NCBI RefSeq assembly: GCF_034670125.1 | Contig: NZ_JAXMOC010000004.1 | Coordinates: 186,001 to 250,000, forward strand | Origin: Maricaulis sp034670125 | GTDB lineage: Bacteria > Pseudomonadota > Alphaproteobacteria > Caulobacterales > Maricaulaceae | Direction: 5' to 3' | DNA: 64,000 nt | Part shown: in pieces, positions 20,134-28,460 of the stretch | Position numbering within the stretch: position 1 is the stretch's first letter | How the letters are laid out: every line of letters starts with the position of its first letter | The notes under the pieces: model-generated | What the model was told of the DNA's origin: nothing | Database searches by the model: none | The model's input: only the letters and a program-made list of their open reading frames with translations | Made by a program: the position numbers and the translations under genes

Positions 20134-20514
20134 TCAGTCCTTGACGTTTGGCGTGAGGATGGCGTCGAGCCATACCCGTGCAGCCTGGCGCGAGCGACAG
20201 GCCAGGGCGAGGCCGCCGCGGGTTTCAATTTGCTCGATGATCCGGGTGGTCTGGCTGGTCTGGTCCGGGCGACATACGATGGCGGTCGGGACATGATGAC
20301 AAAGCCTTGCCAGCAGCCGGGCGCGTTCGTCCCACTCGAAATCGGTGAACTCATACTGTGCCCCGCGGACGTCGAACAGGATGCCGCCGATATCCGAATT
20401 GGCCATGAAGGACTGGAAAGAGCGCCCCGGATCGCGGCCCATGTCTGACGTGCGGGTCCCCTCGGTCCGCATCTCCAGCACATGGCCATCGATACGGATT
20501 TCAAAGCCTTCCAT
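20134..20514 (-). CDS. STAS/SpoIIAA-like hypothetical protein
   Basis: From ATG 20514 (MEGFEIRIDGHVLEMRTEG) the protein has 126 residues and an alternating strand-helix pattern: GGILFDVRGAQYEF, a helix ERARLLARLCHHVPTAIVC, then TRIIEQIETRGGLALACRSR. This resembles the SpoIIAA/STAS-like fold of many small alphaproteobacterial proteins. An in-frame GTG 18 bases upstream lies beside a GGGAGAG purine run and could be the true start; the frame stays open to 20625. Function is unknown and family assignment is tentative. Confidence 0.6.
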   Translation of the reverse strand: MEGFEIRIDGHVLEMRTEGTRTSDMGRDPGRSFQSFMANSDIGGILFDVRGAQYEFTDFEWDERARLLARLCHHVPTAIVCRPDQTSQTTRIIEQIETRGGLALACRSRQAARVWLDAILTPNVKD

Positions 20515-20648
20515 GGAATAGGCCTGGGCCACACGCTCTCCCTTGGTTTCGCAGAAGGGGCGGTTATCGCGACAATCATGCCAAGAATAAGGCCGTTTGG
20601 CCAATTCCGGGCAATTCCCGCTCAAAGCGGCGATGCAAATTCGGGTAG

Positions 20649-21431
20649 CTATCCGGTCTTTCGGGCGAGCGTCGCAAAGCTGGTCGGCATGTACGGATCA
20701 AGGCGGGTCGCGTCCGGCGACCACCGGTCTTCGTAAAAACCCCCTATGGAAAAGCCGGCATCAATCTGTCCGCCGATCTGCTCCTGCAGGCTGTGCGAGT
20801 ACTCCAGCGCATCTCGGTTGTTGATGCGGGCATCACGCAATTTCGCCGGCAGGTCGCGCACGGCTTCGAAGGGCAATCTGTAGCGCACGGTCAACGGCCC
20901 CCCGGCGTCCACATCGTCGTGATCGAACAGGAAAAAGTCGGGATTCATGAAGCCTGACAACAATCGTCCGTCGGCTCTGAGCACGGCCGCGCAATTGCGC
21001 CAGACCGGCTCGAGCCGGCTGGCGAAGACATTCGAGGTGGCATGAAAGACCAGGTCATAGCCTCGGTCGACCGCGCCCGAGAAATCCGTCATGTCGGCTT
21101 CGACCGTTGTCAGCGATAAATGTTCGCGGGCTGCGACTTCGGCATCCTTGGCGAGTTGGGCCGGTGACAGGTCGACGCTGGTTACTTCGGCTCCGGCTGC
21201 AGCGAGGATGGGCGCCTGCTGGCCGCCGGCACTGGCGAGGCACAACACGCGGGCGCCGGCGATGTCGCCGAACCAGTCACGTGGTACCGCCTTGTTCGGG
21301 GTCAGGATGACCGACCAGTCGCCCGAACGGGCCGCGTCGATGGTGGCCGCGTCAACGGGTTGGCACCACTCGCTTGTTCCACTGTCGCTCTCTGCGTTCC
21401 AAGCGTCGCGGTTATGGTCATGCACATCCAT
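20649..21431 (-). CDS. Class I SAM-dependent methyltransferase
   Basis: A 260-residue enzyme. The SAM-binding motif I is VLCLASAGGQQ, followed by the acidic strand end TSVDLSPAQLAKD and the motif II/III region DLVFHATSNVF. The sequence resembles UbiE/Methyltransf_11 proteins. The substrate is unknown. The start at 21431 (MDVHDHNRDAWN) has an excellent CAGGAGG site; five residues upstream another ATG lies without one. It faces away from the ParA-linked genes on the same strand, 54 bases beyond the end of the small ParA partner gene. Confidence 0.85.
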   Translation of the reverse strand: MDVHDHNRDAWNAESDSGTSEWCQPVDAATIDAARSGDWSVILTPNKAVPRDWFGDIAGARVLCLASAGGQQAPILAAAGAEVTSVDLSPAQLAKDAEVAAREHLSLTTVEADMTDFSGAVDRGYDLVFHATSNVFASRLEPVWRNCAAVLRADGRLLSGFMNPDFFLFDHDDVDAGGPLTVRYRLPFEAVRDLPAKLRDARINNRDALEYSHSLQEQIGGQIDAGFSIGGFYEDRWSPDATRLDPYMPTSFATLARKTG

Positions 21432-21485
21432 GAAAGCCTCCTGCAACAGGGGCGATAACCCCCCGACGCAGGTCCGGCAAGCCGT

Positions 21486-21989
21486 TCAGTCGGCCTTGCG
21501 GGCCTTCAGGCAGGCGCAATCCTTCATCTCCGATGTGCACAACCGGTCCAGCCATTCGTCCAGGGCGAGGGCGAGAATGCGTTGCTGGGACCAGCTCATC
21601 TGTACGGACACCGTTCCCAGCCGGCGTTTCTGCTCCGCCGTCAGCCTCACGCTGGCCCGGAATACGAGGGGCGCGTCGGGACCGGGCAGCGGGGGCGGCG
21701 AATTGGGGGCCGCCGCCCCGCTGCAACACCCGCCCTGCGGCGAAGCGGGAGCGGGTGTGTCCATAGCCGGTTGGCCCGGCTTTTGGGGACCCGTTTTCAA
21801 GCTCGACCGCGGACTGGGCGAACCGGATTTGGGCGCGACCAGGCCGTCCCCGGAACGCGGCAGATCTGCATCGCGGCGGTGTGGACGGTCGGCGTGGGAG
21901 AGCGAACCGGCTGGCTCGGGCAGGGCCGGGCTGGCCTCTCCCTTGCGGGCCAGAAGACCGGCGTGAAGGCTCGCATATTTGGCGCTCAT
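21486..21989 (-). CDS. Hypothetical protein with C-terminal helical domain, ParA partner candidate
   Basis: A 167-residue protein. The first 100 residues are Pro/Ala/Ser-rich and probably disordered, including a CC pair; the last 60 (FRASVRLTAEQKRRLGTVSV, MSWSQQRILALALDEWLDRL) look like a strand followed by two helices, reminiscent of ribbon-helix-helix DNA-binding proteins. It ends with CACLKARKAD. The gene follows the ParA-like ATPase by 20 bases on the same strand. This arrangement is typical of ParA cargo- or DNA-adaptor pairs (compare VirC1/VirC2). Family not recognised with certainty. Confidence 0.65.
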   Translation of the reverse strand: MSAKYASLHAGLLARKGEASPALPEPAGSLSHADRPHRRDADLPRSGDGLVAPKSGSPSPRSSLKTGPQKPGQPAMDTPAPASPQGGCCSGAAAPNSPPPLPGPDAPLVFRASVRLTAEQKRRLGTVSVQMSWSQQRILALALDEWLDRLCTSEMKDCACLKARKAD

Positions 21990-22009
21990 GGCGGTGTCCT
22001 CCGTTGGGG

Positions 22010-22939
22010 TCAGGCGGTATAGCGGCGACCGAAGGGTTGGTGGGGCACACGGCGGCGATCGGTTTTTCCCGGCGGTGGCCCGGCGTCGGCCTGGCGCCGT
22101 TCAGCGCCGTCCCAGTTGGAATTGGCGGACAAGTCGGGGCGCGGCTGGGGACTGGCAGCGAGCGCATAGCCAGGTTGGCTTTCCAAAGCGTCCGCGTCGT
22201 CCTCGACCTCCTGGCCGGACATGCCAGCGGTTGCCGGCGACAGGATATCAGCCTCGAAGGTCGAGCGCGGCGGGCGGTCCAACAGGTCCCGCGAGCCATC
22301 CGCCCGCATCCGCATCAAGCGGTCATCCAGATAGGCCCAGAGATTGGCAACCTCGGCGGCGGACCGGCTGGTTTCGGAGACCTCGCCGACCGTGCGGCCA
22401 TCAATCATCGAGGCGGCAAAGTCGACCCGGTGATGCAGGGTGACCGGTGCGACGGTACCGTGTTGGGACAGGGCGACCGCGGTCTCGCCGGTGATCCGGG
22501 CCCGGGCCGTGGCGGAATTGATGACGAAGACCAGCGGCTTGTCCTGCATCTGCACGATATCGACTGTCGGCCCGACAGCGCGCAAATCATGCGGGCTGGG
22601 CCGGGTTGGCAGGACAACCAGATCGGCATGGGTGATCACCTCGGCAATCGTCGAGGTCACCGCCGGTGGTGTGTCGATGATGATCAGGCGGTAGCCGGCC
22701 GCTTCCAGCAGCTTGATGTCGCGACCCAGATCCGGCACCGAGATACGGGCGAAGGCCGGCACGCTGCTGGCCCGGGCATTCCACCACTTGGCCATCGAGC
22801 CCTGCGGGTCGGTGTCGACCAGGGCGACGGGTCCGGCGCCGCACAGTTCGGCCTGGACCGCCATGTGGGCGGACACGGTTGTCTTGCCCGACCCGCCCTT
22901 TTGCGACGCGAATACTACCACCTGAGCCTTGCCTGTCAT
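22010..22939 (-). CDS. ParA/MinD-family ATPase with long C-terminal extension
   Basis: A 309-residue protein. The deviant Walker A KGGSGKTT is at residues 14-21, the switch region with DTDPQGS at about 43-49, and IDTPPAVTSTIAE the switch II. The ATPase core ends near residue 210; the remaining hundred residues are polar, proline-rich and unlike ParA. A start at ATG 22939 with GAGAGG upstream was chosen; the frame runs on another 168 codons without a credible start. ParA proteins position DNA or protein cargo on the nucleoid; no parB or parS-like gene is adjacent, so the cargo is unknown. Confidence 0.85.
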   Translation of the reverse strand: MTGKAQVVVFASQKGGSGKTTVSAHMAVQAELCGAGPVALVDTDPQGSMAKWWNARASSVPAFARISVPDLGRDIKLLEAAGYRLIIIDTPPAVTSTIAEVITHADLVVLPTRPSPHDLRAVGPTVDIVQMQDKPLVFVINSATARARITGETAVALSQHGTVAPVTLHHRVDFAASMIDGRTVGEVSETSRSAAEVANLWAYLDDRLMRMRADGSRDLLDRPPRSTFEADILSPATAGMSGQEVEDDADALESQPGYALAASPQPRPDLSANSNWDGAERRQADAGPPPGKTDRRRVPHQPFGRRYTA

Positions 22940-23170
22940 GACGTGACCTCTCCCGTCCGGCCGCACCCGGGCGACCTCCAGTGCGGTCATGAAAGCAGGC
23001 ATGTCTTGCCCGAGGTCTAAGTACGGTTGGGGGATTTGAGTCGAAATTTCGGTGAATTGTCCCGGTCCGCCCGCGGCGGCACCCGGCATGGGGGACGGCT
23101 CATCAACCAGTCCCGCCCGTCCCGATGGCGCGGTCATGCTAGACTGGACGCTGGCAATGGAGGCTGTGAC

Positions 23171-24139
23171 ATGACCGAGACCGCGCTGAACCGCTATATC
23201 GCCCTGTTCGAGGCGCTTGAGCGTGCCCGGCCAAAGCCGGACAGCAGCGCCCGCCCGTTTGCCGCCTCTGCGCTGGTGCGCGCACCGGCAGGGGACGGCA
23301 CCGTCAATGTCCGCGCCTTGACCACCCGAACCCGCGAGATCTTTCGGATCCTGAAGGAAGAGTCTGGTGGCTGGCGCGCTCCCAGTGGCACGCTGCGCTG
23401 GATCTATGCGGCGATGATGGCGGCCCAGTCGATTGACCCGCATCGCTATTTCGCCATTCGCAACGCGTTGAAGGCGACCGCCAAACCGTCTGGCACCGGC
23501 TCGCTCTATGCGGGCGGCTCACGGGCGGCCCTGGTCCTGTCGCTGTCGGATGAGAACACCGAAACGCTTATCGCGCGCTTTTACGCCATCAAGGAAGCGA
23601 TCAAGCCGCCCTGGTATCGCCGTGACATGTCGGTGACCGACATGTTTGCCGCCGCGCATGCCGCCGAAGGGGCGAGCCCGAGCGAAGTGGTCGCCCGTCG
23701 CGACCAGGCCGAGGCGGTCTTTGCCGCCGATCGCGTGCTCAAGGGGCACAAGCGTGAAGGCGCCCGTCTGTGCGCCCTGATGGGCACCAGCCCGCATCAG
23801 GTGGTGGCCGGCTTCGGCGCCTTGCGCGAGGCTGTCCGGGCCGAGCGAAAGCTGCGCCACGATCACGACAAGTCTATGCTGGTCGCCTGGTCCTGCGAAG
23901 GCCTGACCGCCGCCGATATTCCCGCCTTGGCCGATATCCGCGAAGCCTTGCCGCGCCAGTGCCGCGGTGCCGGCAATGCCCGCACCCGCCTGGCCCAGCA
24001 GGTGCTGGTCGCCGACCGACCCGCCCCGCCGGCCGGCAGCCTCTCTGCCCTGACCGCTGTCATCGCCGCCCAGGCCGCCATGATGGCCGCCGTTATCGCC
24101 GGCAGTTCGGTCGCGACGACGTCGGCTGCCAGCAGCTAG
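23171..24139 (+). CDS. Hypothetical protein divergent from the ParA-like gene
   Basis: A 322-residue protein (MTETALNRYIALFEALER) with an Ala-rich hydrophobic C-terminus (SALTAVIAAQAAMMAAVIAG) that could be a membrane or amphipathic segment. Middle blocks include LSDENTETLIARFYAIKEAI and SMLVAWSCEGLTAADI. GGAGG lies upstream of the ATG. I do not recognise the family; DUF4003-like proteins share part of the pattern but the match is weak. It is transcribed divergently from the ParA-like gene, and the intervening 230 bases hold a GAGTC (GANTC-type) site near 23039. Confidence 0.65.
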   Translation: MTETALNRYIALFEALERARPKPDSSARPFAASALVRAPAGDGTVNVRALTTRTREIFRILKEESGGWRAPSGTLRWIYAAMMAAQSIDPHRYFAIRNALKATAKPSGTGSLYAGGSRAALVLSLSDENTETLIARFYAIKEAIKPPWYRRDMSVTDMFAAAHAAEGASPSEVVARRDQAEAVFAADRVLKGHKREGARLCALMGTSPHQVVAGFGALREAVRAERKLRHDHDKSMLVAWSCEGLTAADIPALADIREALPRQCRGAGNARTRLAQQVLVADRPAPPAGSLSALTAVIAAQAAMMAAVIAGSSVATTSAASS

Positions 24140-24564
24140 GCCGATTTTCCAGTTGGGGCAGGCAGGAAGCGGAAGGCGACCATGCCCGCCAGCATGGCAG
24201 TGCCAAAAATCCAGACCGGCGGACCGCCAATGGTCAGCACGGTCAGGGCCGGGCCCGGGCAAAGGCCGACCAGCCCCCAGCCAGCGCCAAACATCACCGC
24301 GCCTGCGGCTAGCCGGACATCGATCTGGCTGGCCGTGGGTAGGGCGAAGTCACCGCCCAGAACCGGCCCGCGGCGACGCCAGGCGAGGCGGTAGCCGATC
24401 GCGGTGACGGCGAGGGCGCTGCCCATGACCAGCGCGAGGGACGGGTCCCAGGCGCCGAAGATGTCGAGAAATGCGAGCACTTTGGCCGGGTTCGTCATCT
24501 GCGCGATGACCAGGCCCAGCCCGAAAATGAGGCCGGCCAGCCCGGCGGCGAGATTGCGCATCAT
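24136..24564 (-). CDS. YeeE/YedE-related DUF6691 membrane protein
   Basis: A 142-residue membrane protein, half of a two-gene YeeE/YedE-type transporter. It contains LAAGLAGLIFGLGLVIAQM and the sulfur-transporter-type GLCPGPA motif with a conserved cysteine, plus several hydrophobic helices. In bacteria the two half-proteins are encoded by adjacent genes and are thought to move sulfur compounds such as thiosulfate. The ATG at 24564 overlaps the TGA of the upstream half-gene by four bases. It overlaps the end of the 23171 gene by four bases, tail to tail. Confidence 0.82.
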   Translation of the reverse strand: MMRNLAAGLAGLIFGLGLVIAQMTNPAKVLAFLDIFGAWDPSLALVMGSALAVTAIGYRLAWRRRGPVLGGDFALPTASQIDVRLAAGAVMFGAGWGLVGLCPGPALTVLTIGGPPVWIFGTAMLAGMVAFRFLPAPTGKSA

Positions 24565-25016
24565 GTTGCCCCTCCTGCGATCAGGCCGGCGAGGCTGCCG
24601 CGCATCAGCGTCACCGTGACCATGCCGACCGCCATGAAGACCAGCACTGAGATCAGCGACCGGGCCGACAGGCGCGACAGGCCGCACACGCCGTGCCCGC
24701 TGGTACAGCCGGAGCCCAGCCTGGTGCCGAACCCGACCAACAAGCCGCCGAGGATCAGAAGCGGCCAGCTGGCCGTGATGTCGACTGCCAGGGAGGGCCT
24801 GGCCTCTCCCGGAATGAGCAGCATGATCAAGGGAGCCGCAATCATCCCGCCGAGAAAGCAGATCCGCCAGGCCCGGTCTCCCGGCGCCCCGAACAAGGCC
24901 GTGCCCAACAGCCCGCTAATCCCGGCAACGCGCCCGTTCAATGCCATCAACAAGACGGCCGACAGCCCGATCAACGTGCCGCCGATCAGCGCCGATACCG
25001 GTGTGAAATTTTCCAT
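24561..25016 (-). CDS. YeeE/YedE family sulfur-transport protein, first half
   Basis: A 151-residue membrane protein with the family signature GTRLGSGCTSGHGVCG that carries two conserved cysteines near the C-terminus; TsuA-type thiosulfate transporters use such cysteines. N-terminal helix LIGGTLIGLSAVLLMALNGR is also typical. Its stop overlaps the partner gene's start by four bases. A regulator such as an ArsR or rhodanese gene, often next to this pair, is not visible. Substrate assignment is by family only. Confidence 0.85.
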   Translation of the reverse strand: MENFTPVSALIGGTLIGLSAVLLMALNGRVAGISGLLGTALFGAPGDRAWRICFLGGMIAAPLIMLLIPGEARPSLAVDITASWPLLILGGLLVGFGTRLGSGCTSGHGVCGLSRLSARSLISVLVFMAVGMVTVTLMRGSLAGLIAGGAT

Positions 25017-25180
25017 GTGAACCTCCGATCAGCTCAGGTCAGGACACCTTACATCAAGGCGTCGGGGCGTTGTGAAACAGTAACCGCAAGCCTGTGCCGG
25101 ACGCAGCATGTCGGGATGGCGGATAGGCGGGGTAAGTGATAGCGTTACAAGACCAGACAGAGGTAGGGGCGCTTTGCGAA

Positions 25181-25567
25181 ATGCCGATAACGCACCGGTT
25201 TGACACGACTACGGGCATTTTATTCTCCAAGGCCAGTGGCGACATCACGCCGGAGGACGGCCTGCAATCGCATCGCGAAATTGCCGACTATCGCAGCCGC
25301 CATGCCAGTCTGAAGCTGGTTGCGGATATGCGCGACGCCGCCGTTATCGCCTCCCCGGACGAGGTGCTGGCCATCATGCAGGCCTTTTTCCACATAGTCG
25401 GGCCCGATATCCCGGTGGCGCTGATTGTGCCGGATGATGCGGCCGACCCCAACCCGTTGCTCGCCCAGACCCAGGCTTTCATCGAGGGAGGCCGAATGCG
25501 TGTTTTCCATCGCGAAAATGCGGCGACGTCCTGGCTGCTTGATGGGGCGCCCCGGTCTCGGGGCTGA
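25181..25567 (+). CDS. STAS-like hypothetical protein
   Basis: A 128-residue protein starting MPITHRFDTTTGILFSKASG, with the strand-helix alternation of STAS/SpoIIAA-like proteins (LKLVADMRDAAVI, an alpha helix, then IPVALIVPDD). Many alphaproteobacterial proteins of this type start MPI-x-H/Y-R-x-D, which is why I chose ATG 25181; a GTG at 25136 adds 15 residues. The function is unknown. It stands alone between the sulfur transporter pair and an exported protein gene. Confidence 0.62.
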   Translation: MPITHRFDTTTGILFSKASGDITPEDGLQSHREIADYRSRHASLKLVADMRDAAVIASPDEVLAIMQAFFHIVGPDIPVALIVPDDAADPNPLLAQTQAFIEGGRMRVFHRENAATSWLLDGAPRSRG

Positions 25568-25667
25568 GCCATACCCGTTCGCAGCGGGCGCAAAGGTCCG
25601 TCCCCGGACCCGGGAAGATGGCGCAAGGCGCAGTCTGGCCCCGTTCAGGCGGTTCGGTCATTTTCCG

Positions 25668-25691
25668 CTCATCTTCGCCGCGCTAGTCTCA
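25668..25691 (+). promoter_or_regulatory. Putative promoter with GCTAGT -10-like box
   Basis: The block CTCATCTTCGCCGCGCTAGT, then CTCA, is 24 bases upstream of the exported-protein gene at 25716. It nearly duplicates the block at 16760-16783. Confidence 0.4.
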
Positions 25692-25715
25692 TCGGCAACA
25701 ATCGGGGGAATCACC

Positions 25716-26267
25716 ATGACGATCACGCTCAGCCAGTTGACCGCCACCAGCCTCACCGCGCTTGCCTTGCTCGCGGCACCGGCCGCCGCTTTCCAGAAAG
25801 GCAGTCCACCCGCCGCGTCGGACGATTGCGACCATGTCGCCATGGCCCATTGGGGCGGCGATCCCGACAGCGGGCTGGTCGCCGAAGCGGTCACGATCTG
25901 CGGCGAGGATGGCCGCGTCCGCGCCACGCTCACCCTGGTCGCCAGTGATGGCGAGGTCCGCTTCCAGCGCCAATACCCCACTGACGAAGTCATGCTCCTC
26001 GCCTCGCCCGCCGAGGGCGACATGCCGACCCGCCTCGACTATTGGCTCGCCGCCTTCACCGACCTCGACAACACCACCCACATCCCCGGCGAGGACGCCG
26101 AATTCCCCTTCTACCCGGCTGACGGCCTGACCGACGCCGACATCAACGCCCTGCGCGACGAGGGTCGCGACATGGCCTGCTACATCCAGGGCCTGGAAAG
26201 CGCGAACTGCCTGGTGCGCGACGGCAAGGATGTCCGCGAAATCGGGGTGTGGCTGTTCCCGGGCTAG
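25716..26267 (+). CDS. Exported hypothetical protein
   Basis: A 183-residue protein with a signal peptide (TATSLTALALLAAPAAAFQK) and an acidic mature region containing four cysteines (DDCDHVAM, VTICGEDG, DMACYIQG, SANCLVRD) that could form two disulfides. The pattern VRATLTLVASDGEVRFQRQY and WLAAFTDLDN suggests a compact beta-rich domain. I do not recognise the family. GGGGGA precedes the ATG. Downstream lies the long repeat array, so it is the last gene before about 1.1 kb without a gene. Confidence 0.75.
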   Translation: MTITLSQLTATSLTALALLAAPAAAFQKGSPPAASDDCDHVAMAHWGGDPDSGLVAEAVTICGEDGRVRATLTLVASDGEVRFQRQYPTDEVMLLASPAEGDMPTRLDYWLAAFTDLDNTTHIPGEDAEFPFYPADGLTDADINALRDEGRDMACYIQGLESANCLVRDGKDVREIGVWLFPG

Positions 26268-26290
26268 GGTCCTTCCCCACGATCAAACCA

Positions 26291-26437
26291 CCGTCATCCC
26301 TCGGTCGCGGCAAAGCCGCGATCCGGGGGACCGCATCCACCCTGCCGGTCGTCTTGCCTCCGCCAGCGCGCCCTGATGACCACCCGGCGAGCCGAGGTCC
26401 CCCGGATGCCCGCTGCGCGGTCCCCGTGGGATGACGG
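26291..26437. repeat. 147-bp palindromic-end repeat, copy A1
   Basis: The copy begins CCGTCATCCC and ends GGGATGACGG, an exact inverted repeat, and contains the internal hairpin TCGCGGCAAAGCCGCGA. Copies A2 and A3 have exactly the same length and nearly the same sequence. Apparent frames on both strands are repeat artefacts. Together the array (A1, B1, A2, B2, A3) fills the roughly 1.1-kb gap between genes at 26267 and 27372, with no gene seen. Confidence 0.9.
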
Positions 26438-26477
26438 AGATTGAGGGGGTGAAGCGAGGAGCGGGAATGCCGCCACC

Positions 26478-26634
26478 AGGTCCTTCCCCTTGATGGGAAG
26501 GTGCCCCGAAGGGGCGGAAGGGGTGAAACGCGTGAGCGTTCCGTCACCAACCGCCCATCACCCACTCCGTCTGGCCGCTGACGCGCCCAGCCACCTCGCC
26601 CATCAAGGGCGAGGACCCACTGCCCCACCTCCCA
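26478..26634. repeat. Linker repeat B1
   Basis: The block runs from AGGTCCTTCCCCTTGATGGG to the region ending CCACCTCGCCCATCAAGGGC followed by GAGGACCC and the start of A2. The ends are inverted complements (CCTTGATGGG versus CCCATCAAGG), so it is itself palindromic. B2 is a close copy with a small length difference. Confidence 0.8.
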
Positions 26635-26781
26635 CCGTCATCCCCCGGTCGCGGCATCGCCGCGATCCGGGGGACCCCATCCACCCAGCCGGTCGTCTTG
26701 CCTCCGTCAGCGCGCCCGGATGACCACCCGGACAGCCGAGGTCCCCCGGATGCCCGCTGCGCGGTCCCCGTGGGATGACGG
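26635..26781. repeat. 147-bp palindromic-end repeat, copy A2
   Basis: Same boundaries as A1 (CCGTCATCCC ... GGGATGACGG) and the same length of 147 bases. It starts 344 bases after A1. Confidence 0.9.
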
Positions 26782-26821
26782 AGATTGAGGGTGTGAACCG
26801 AGGAGCGGGAATGCCACCACC

Positions 26822-26986
26822 CGGTCCTTCCCCTCGATGGGGAAGGTGGGCCGGCGCGGAGCGCCGGGTCGGAAGGGGTGAAACGCGCAGCGTTCTGTCA
26901 CTGACCGCCGATCACCCACTCCGTCTCGCCCTGACGGGCGATCCACCTCGCCCATCAAGGGCGAGGACCCACTGCCCCACCTCCCA
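26822..26986. repeat. Linker repeat B2
   Basis: A near-copy of B1 (GGTCCTTCCCCTCGATGGGG ... CCCATCAAGGGCGAGGACCC) joined directly to copy A3. It contains a small extra hairpin (GGCGCGGAGCGCC) absent from B1. Confidence 0.8.
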
Positions 26987-27133
26987 CCGTCATCCCACGG
27001 TCGCGGCAAAGCCGCGATCCGGGGGACCCCAGCCACCCTGCCGGTCGTCTTGCCTCCGCCAGCGCGCCCGGATGACCACCCGGCGAGCCGAGGTCCCCCG
27101 GATGCCCGCTGCGCGGTCCCCGTGGGATGACGG
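26987..27133. repeat. 147-bp palindromic-end repeat, copy A3
   Basis: Third copy, again 147 bases with CCGTCATCCC/GGGATGACGG ends, starting 352 bases after A2. After it the sequence departs from the array (a different hairpin CCCCGCTTGCGGGG at about 27162-27175) and becomes AT-richer toward the nuclease gene. Confidence 0.9.
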
Positions 27134-27316
27134 AGTGTTGGGAGCCAGAGTGACGTTCTGTCCCCGCTTGCGGGGGAAGTGGCCCGGTGAAAAGCACCGG
27201 GTCGAAGGGCCGAGCAAAGCGAGGAGATGCCGAGGAAAATGGTGCGTGTCAACGGTTTCCTCAGGGTGTCCTATTTTGCAGTTTACTCCCCTCTCGCACC
27301 GGCTCTATCGTTTAAG

Positions 27317-27345
27317 TTGCTGAAAAGAAATTTTGATTCTAGGGT
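27317..27345 (+). promoter_or_regulatory. Tentative promoter for the nuclease/unknown pair
   Basis: TTGCTG (27317-27322) and TAGGGT (27340-27345) are spaced by 17 bases in an AT-rich stretch, 26 bases before the ATG. The match to consensus is only partial. Confidence 0.3.
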
Positions 27346-27371
27346 TCTTAAATTCTGAAGGAGAGGGCGGT

Positions 27372-28460
27372 ATGAGCTTCAAGGATTCTGTGTCAGGGCT
27401 GGCCGATAGATTGGCCAAAGCAAAGTCGCAAGCCGACATATCAGAGGAGGCTACCAAACAGGCCGTGATCCTTCCTTTTCTCAAGGAATTAGGGTTCGAC
27501 GTTTTCGATACGACTGAAGTCATACCCGAATACACGGCAGATGTTGGTATTAGGCGAGGAGAGAAGGTTGACTATGCCGTTGCGATCAATGGCAAGATCG
27601 AGTTCATTGTGGAAGCCAAGCCTTTGAATGCGAACTTGGGTTCAGTTCAGTATAACCAGCTGTATCGGTATTTTGGTGTGACTGAGGTACGGATCGCGAT
27701 CCTGACAAATGGGGCCGACTACTGGTTTTTCACGGACATCGATGCGCCCAACAAGATGGATGAGCGACCCTTCTTTAAATTCTCTCTTGAAGCCTATGAC
27801 GACGGCGACCTTCGTGAATTAGAGAAATTCTCCAAGTCAGCCTTCAATATCGACCTGGTCCAAGAAACCGCAGCGGGCCTGAAGTATTCCCGACTGGCGG
27901 GAGCCTATATTACAGAGCAGATACAGAGTCCCGACGATGAGTTTGTGAAGCTGGTTGGGCGGAGCTTCTATGAAGGCAATCTGACCGCAAAAGTGGTCGA
28001 GGCCCTGAAGCCTAATATTCGCCGCGCTTTTGATGACATCATTCGGCAGCGTGTCCGCCAACGGCTTGAAGTTGCGCTCGGCGATGACGATGGGGACGAA
28101 CAGGACGAGCAGGACGAGCTGGCGAGCGCAGCGCTAGTTCCGGCAAAAGGCGGGGTTCAAACCACCGACGAGGAATGGCAAGCGTTCTTTATCATACAAG
28201 CCATAGCCGCGGAGGTGACGAGTCCGTCCAATATCACAATTCGCGATGCGAAAGCCTATTGCGCAGTTCTGTTCGGCGACAATAACCGCAAACCAATCTG
28301 CCGATTGTTCCTTGAAGGGAAAACCAAGTCGATCAGCTTTTTCGATGCAGAGAAGAACGAAGAGAGGGTTCACGTCGGGGGGCCGGGTGATCTTTACCAA
28401 CACCAAGCGCGGATCAAGAACGTCGTGGCGCATTACTCAGATGCGATGGGAGGCAATTAG
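27372..28460 (+). CDS. HsdR N-terminal-domain (type I restriction-like) nuclease protein
   Basis: A 362-residue protein. The N-terminal region shows a PD-(D/E)xK nuclease core: EEATKQAVILPFLKELGFDV, then VDYAV (Asp67) and IEFIVEAKPL (Glu81, Lys83), then QLYRYFGVTEVRIAILTNG, which is the HSDR_N arrangement. No helicase motor domain follows; the rest (acidic GDDDGDEQDEQDE linker then a small C-terminal domain FLEGKTKSISFF) is unlike classical HsdR. ATG 27372 has the site GAGAGGGCGG. Codon use is AT-richer than neighbours, suggesting horizontal origin. The next gene begins directly after its TAG. Confidence 0.85.
   Translation: MSFKDSVSGLADRLAKAKSQADISEEATKQAVILPFLKELGFDVFDTTEVIPEYTADVGIRRGEKVDYAVAINGKIEFIVEAKPLNANLGSVQYNQLYRYFGVTEVRIAILTNGADYWFFTDIDAPNKMDERPFFKFSLEAYDDGDLRELEKFSKSAFNIDLVQETAAGLKYSRLAGAYITEQIQSPDDEFVKLVGRSFYEGNLTAKVVEALKPNIRRAFDDIIRQRVRQRLEVALGDDDGDEQDEQDELASAALVPAKGGVQTTDEEWQAFFIIQAIAAEVTSPSNITIRDAKAYCAVLFGDNNRKPICRLFLEGKTKSISFFDAEKNEERVHVGGPGDLYQHQARIKNVVAHYSDAMGGN

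Noticed and set aside
22010..23443. 168-codon upstream extension of the ParA-like frame
   Set aside because: The ParA core starts at residue 169 with a ribosome site before it; the preceding part is unlike any ParA and overlaps the divergent gene.
26143..27323. Several frames of 60-182 codons on both strands across the repeat array
   Set aside because: They are products of tandem palindromic repeats and share repeated peptide fragments; none begins with a credible site.
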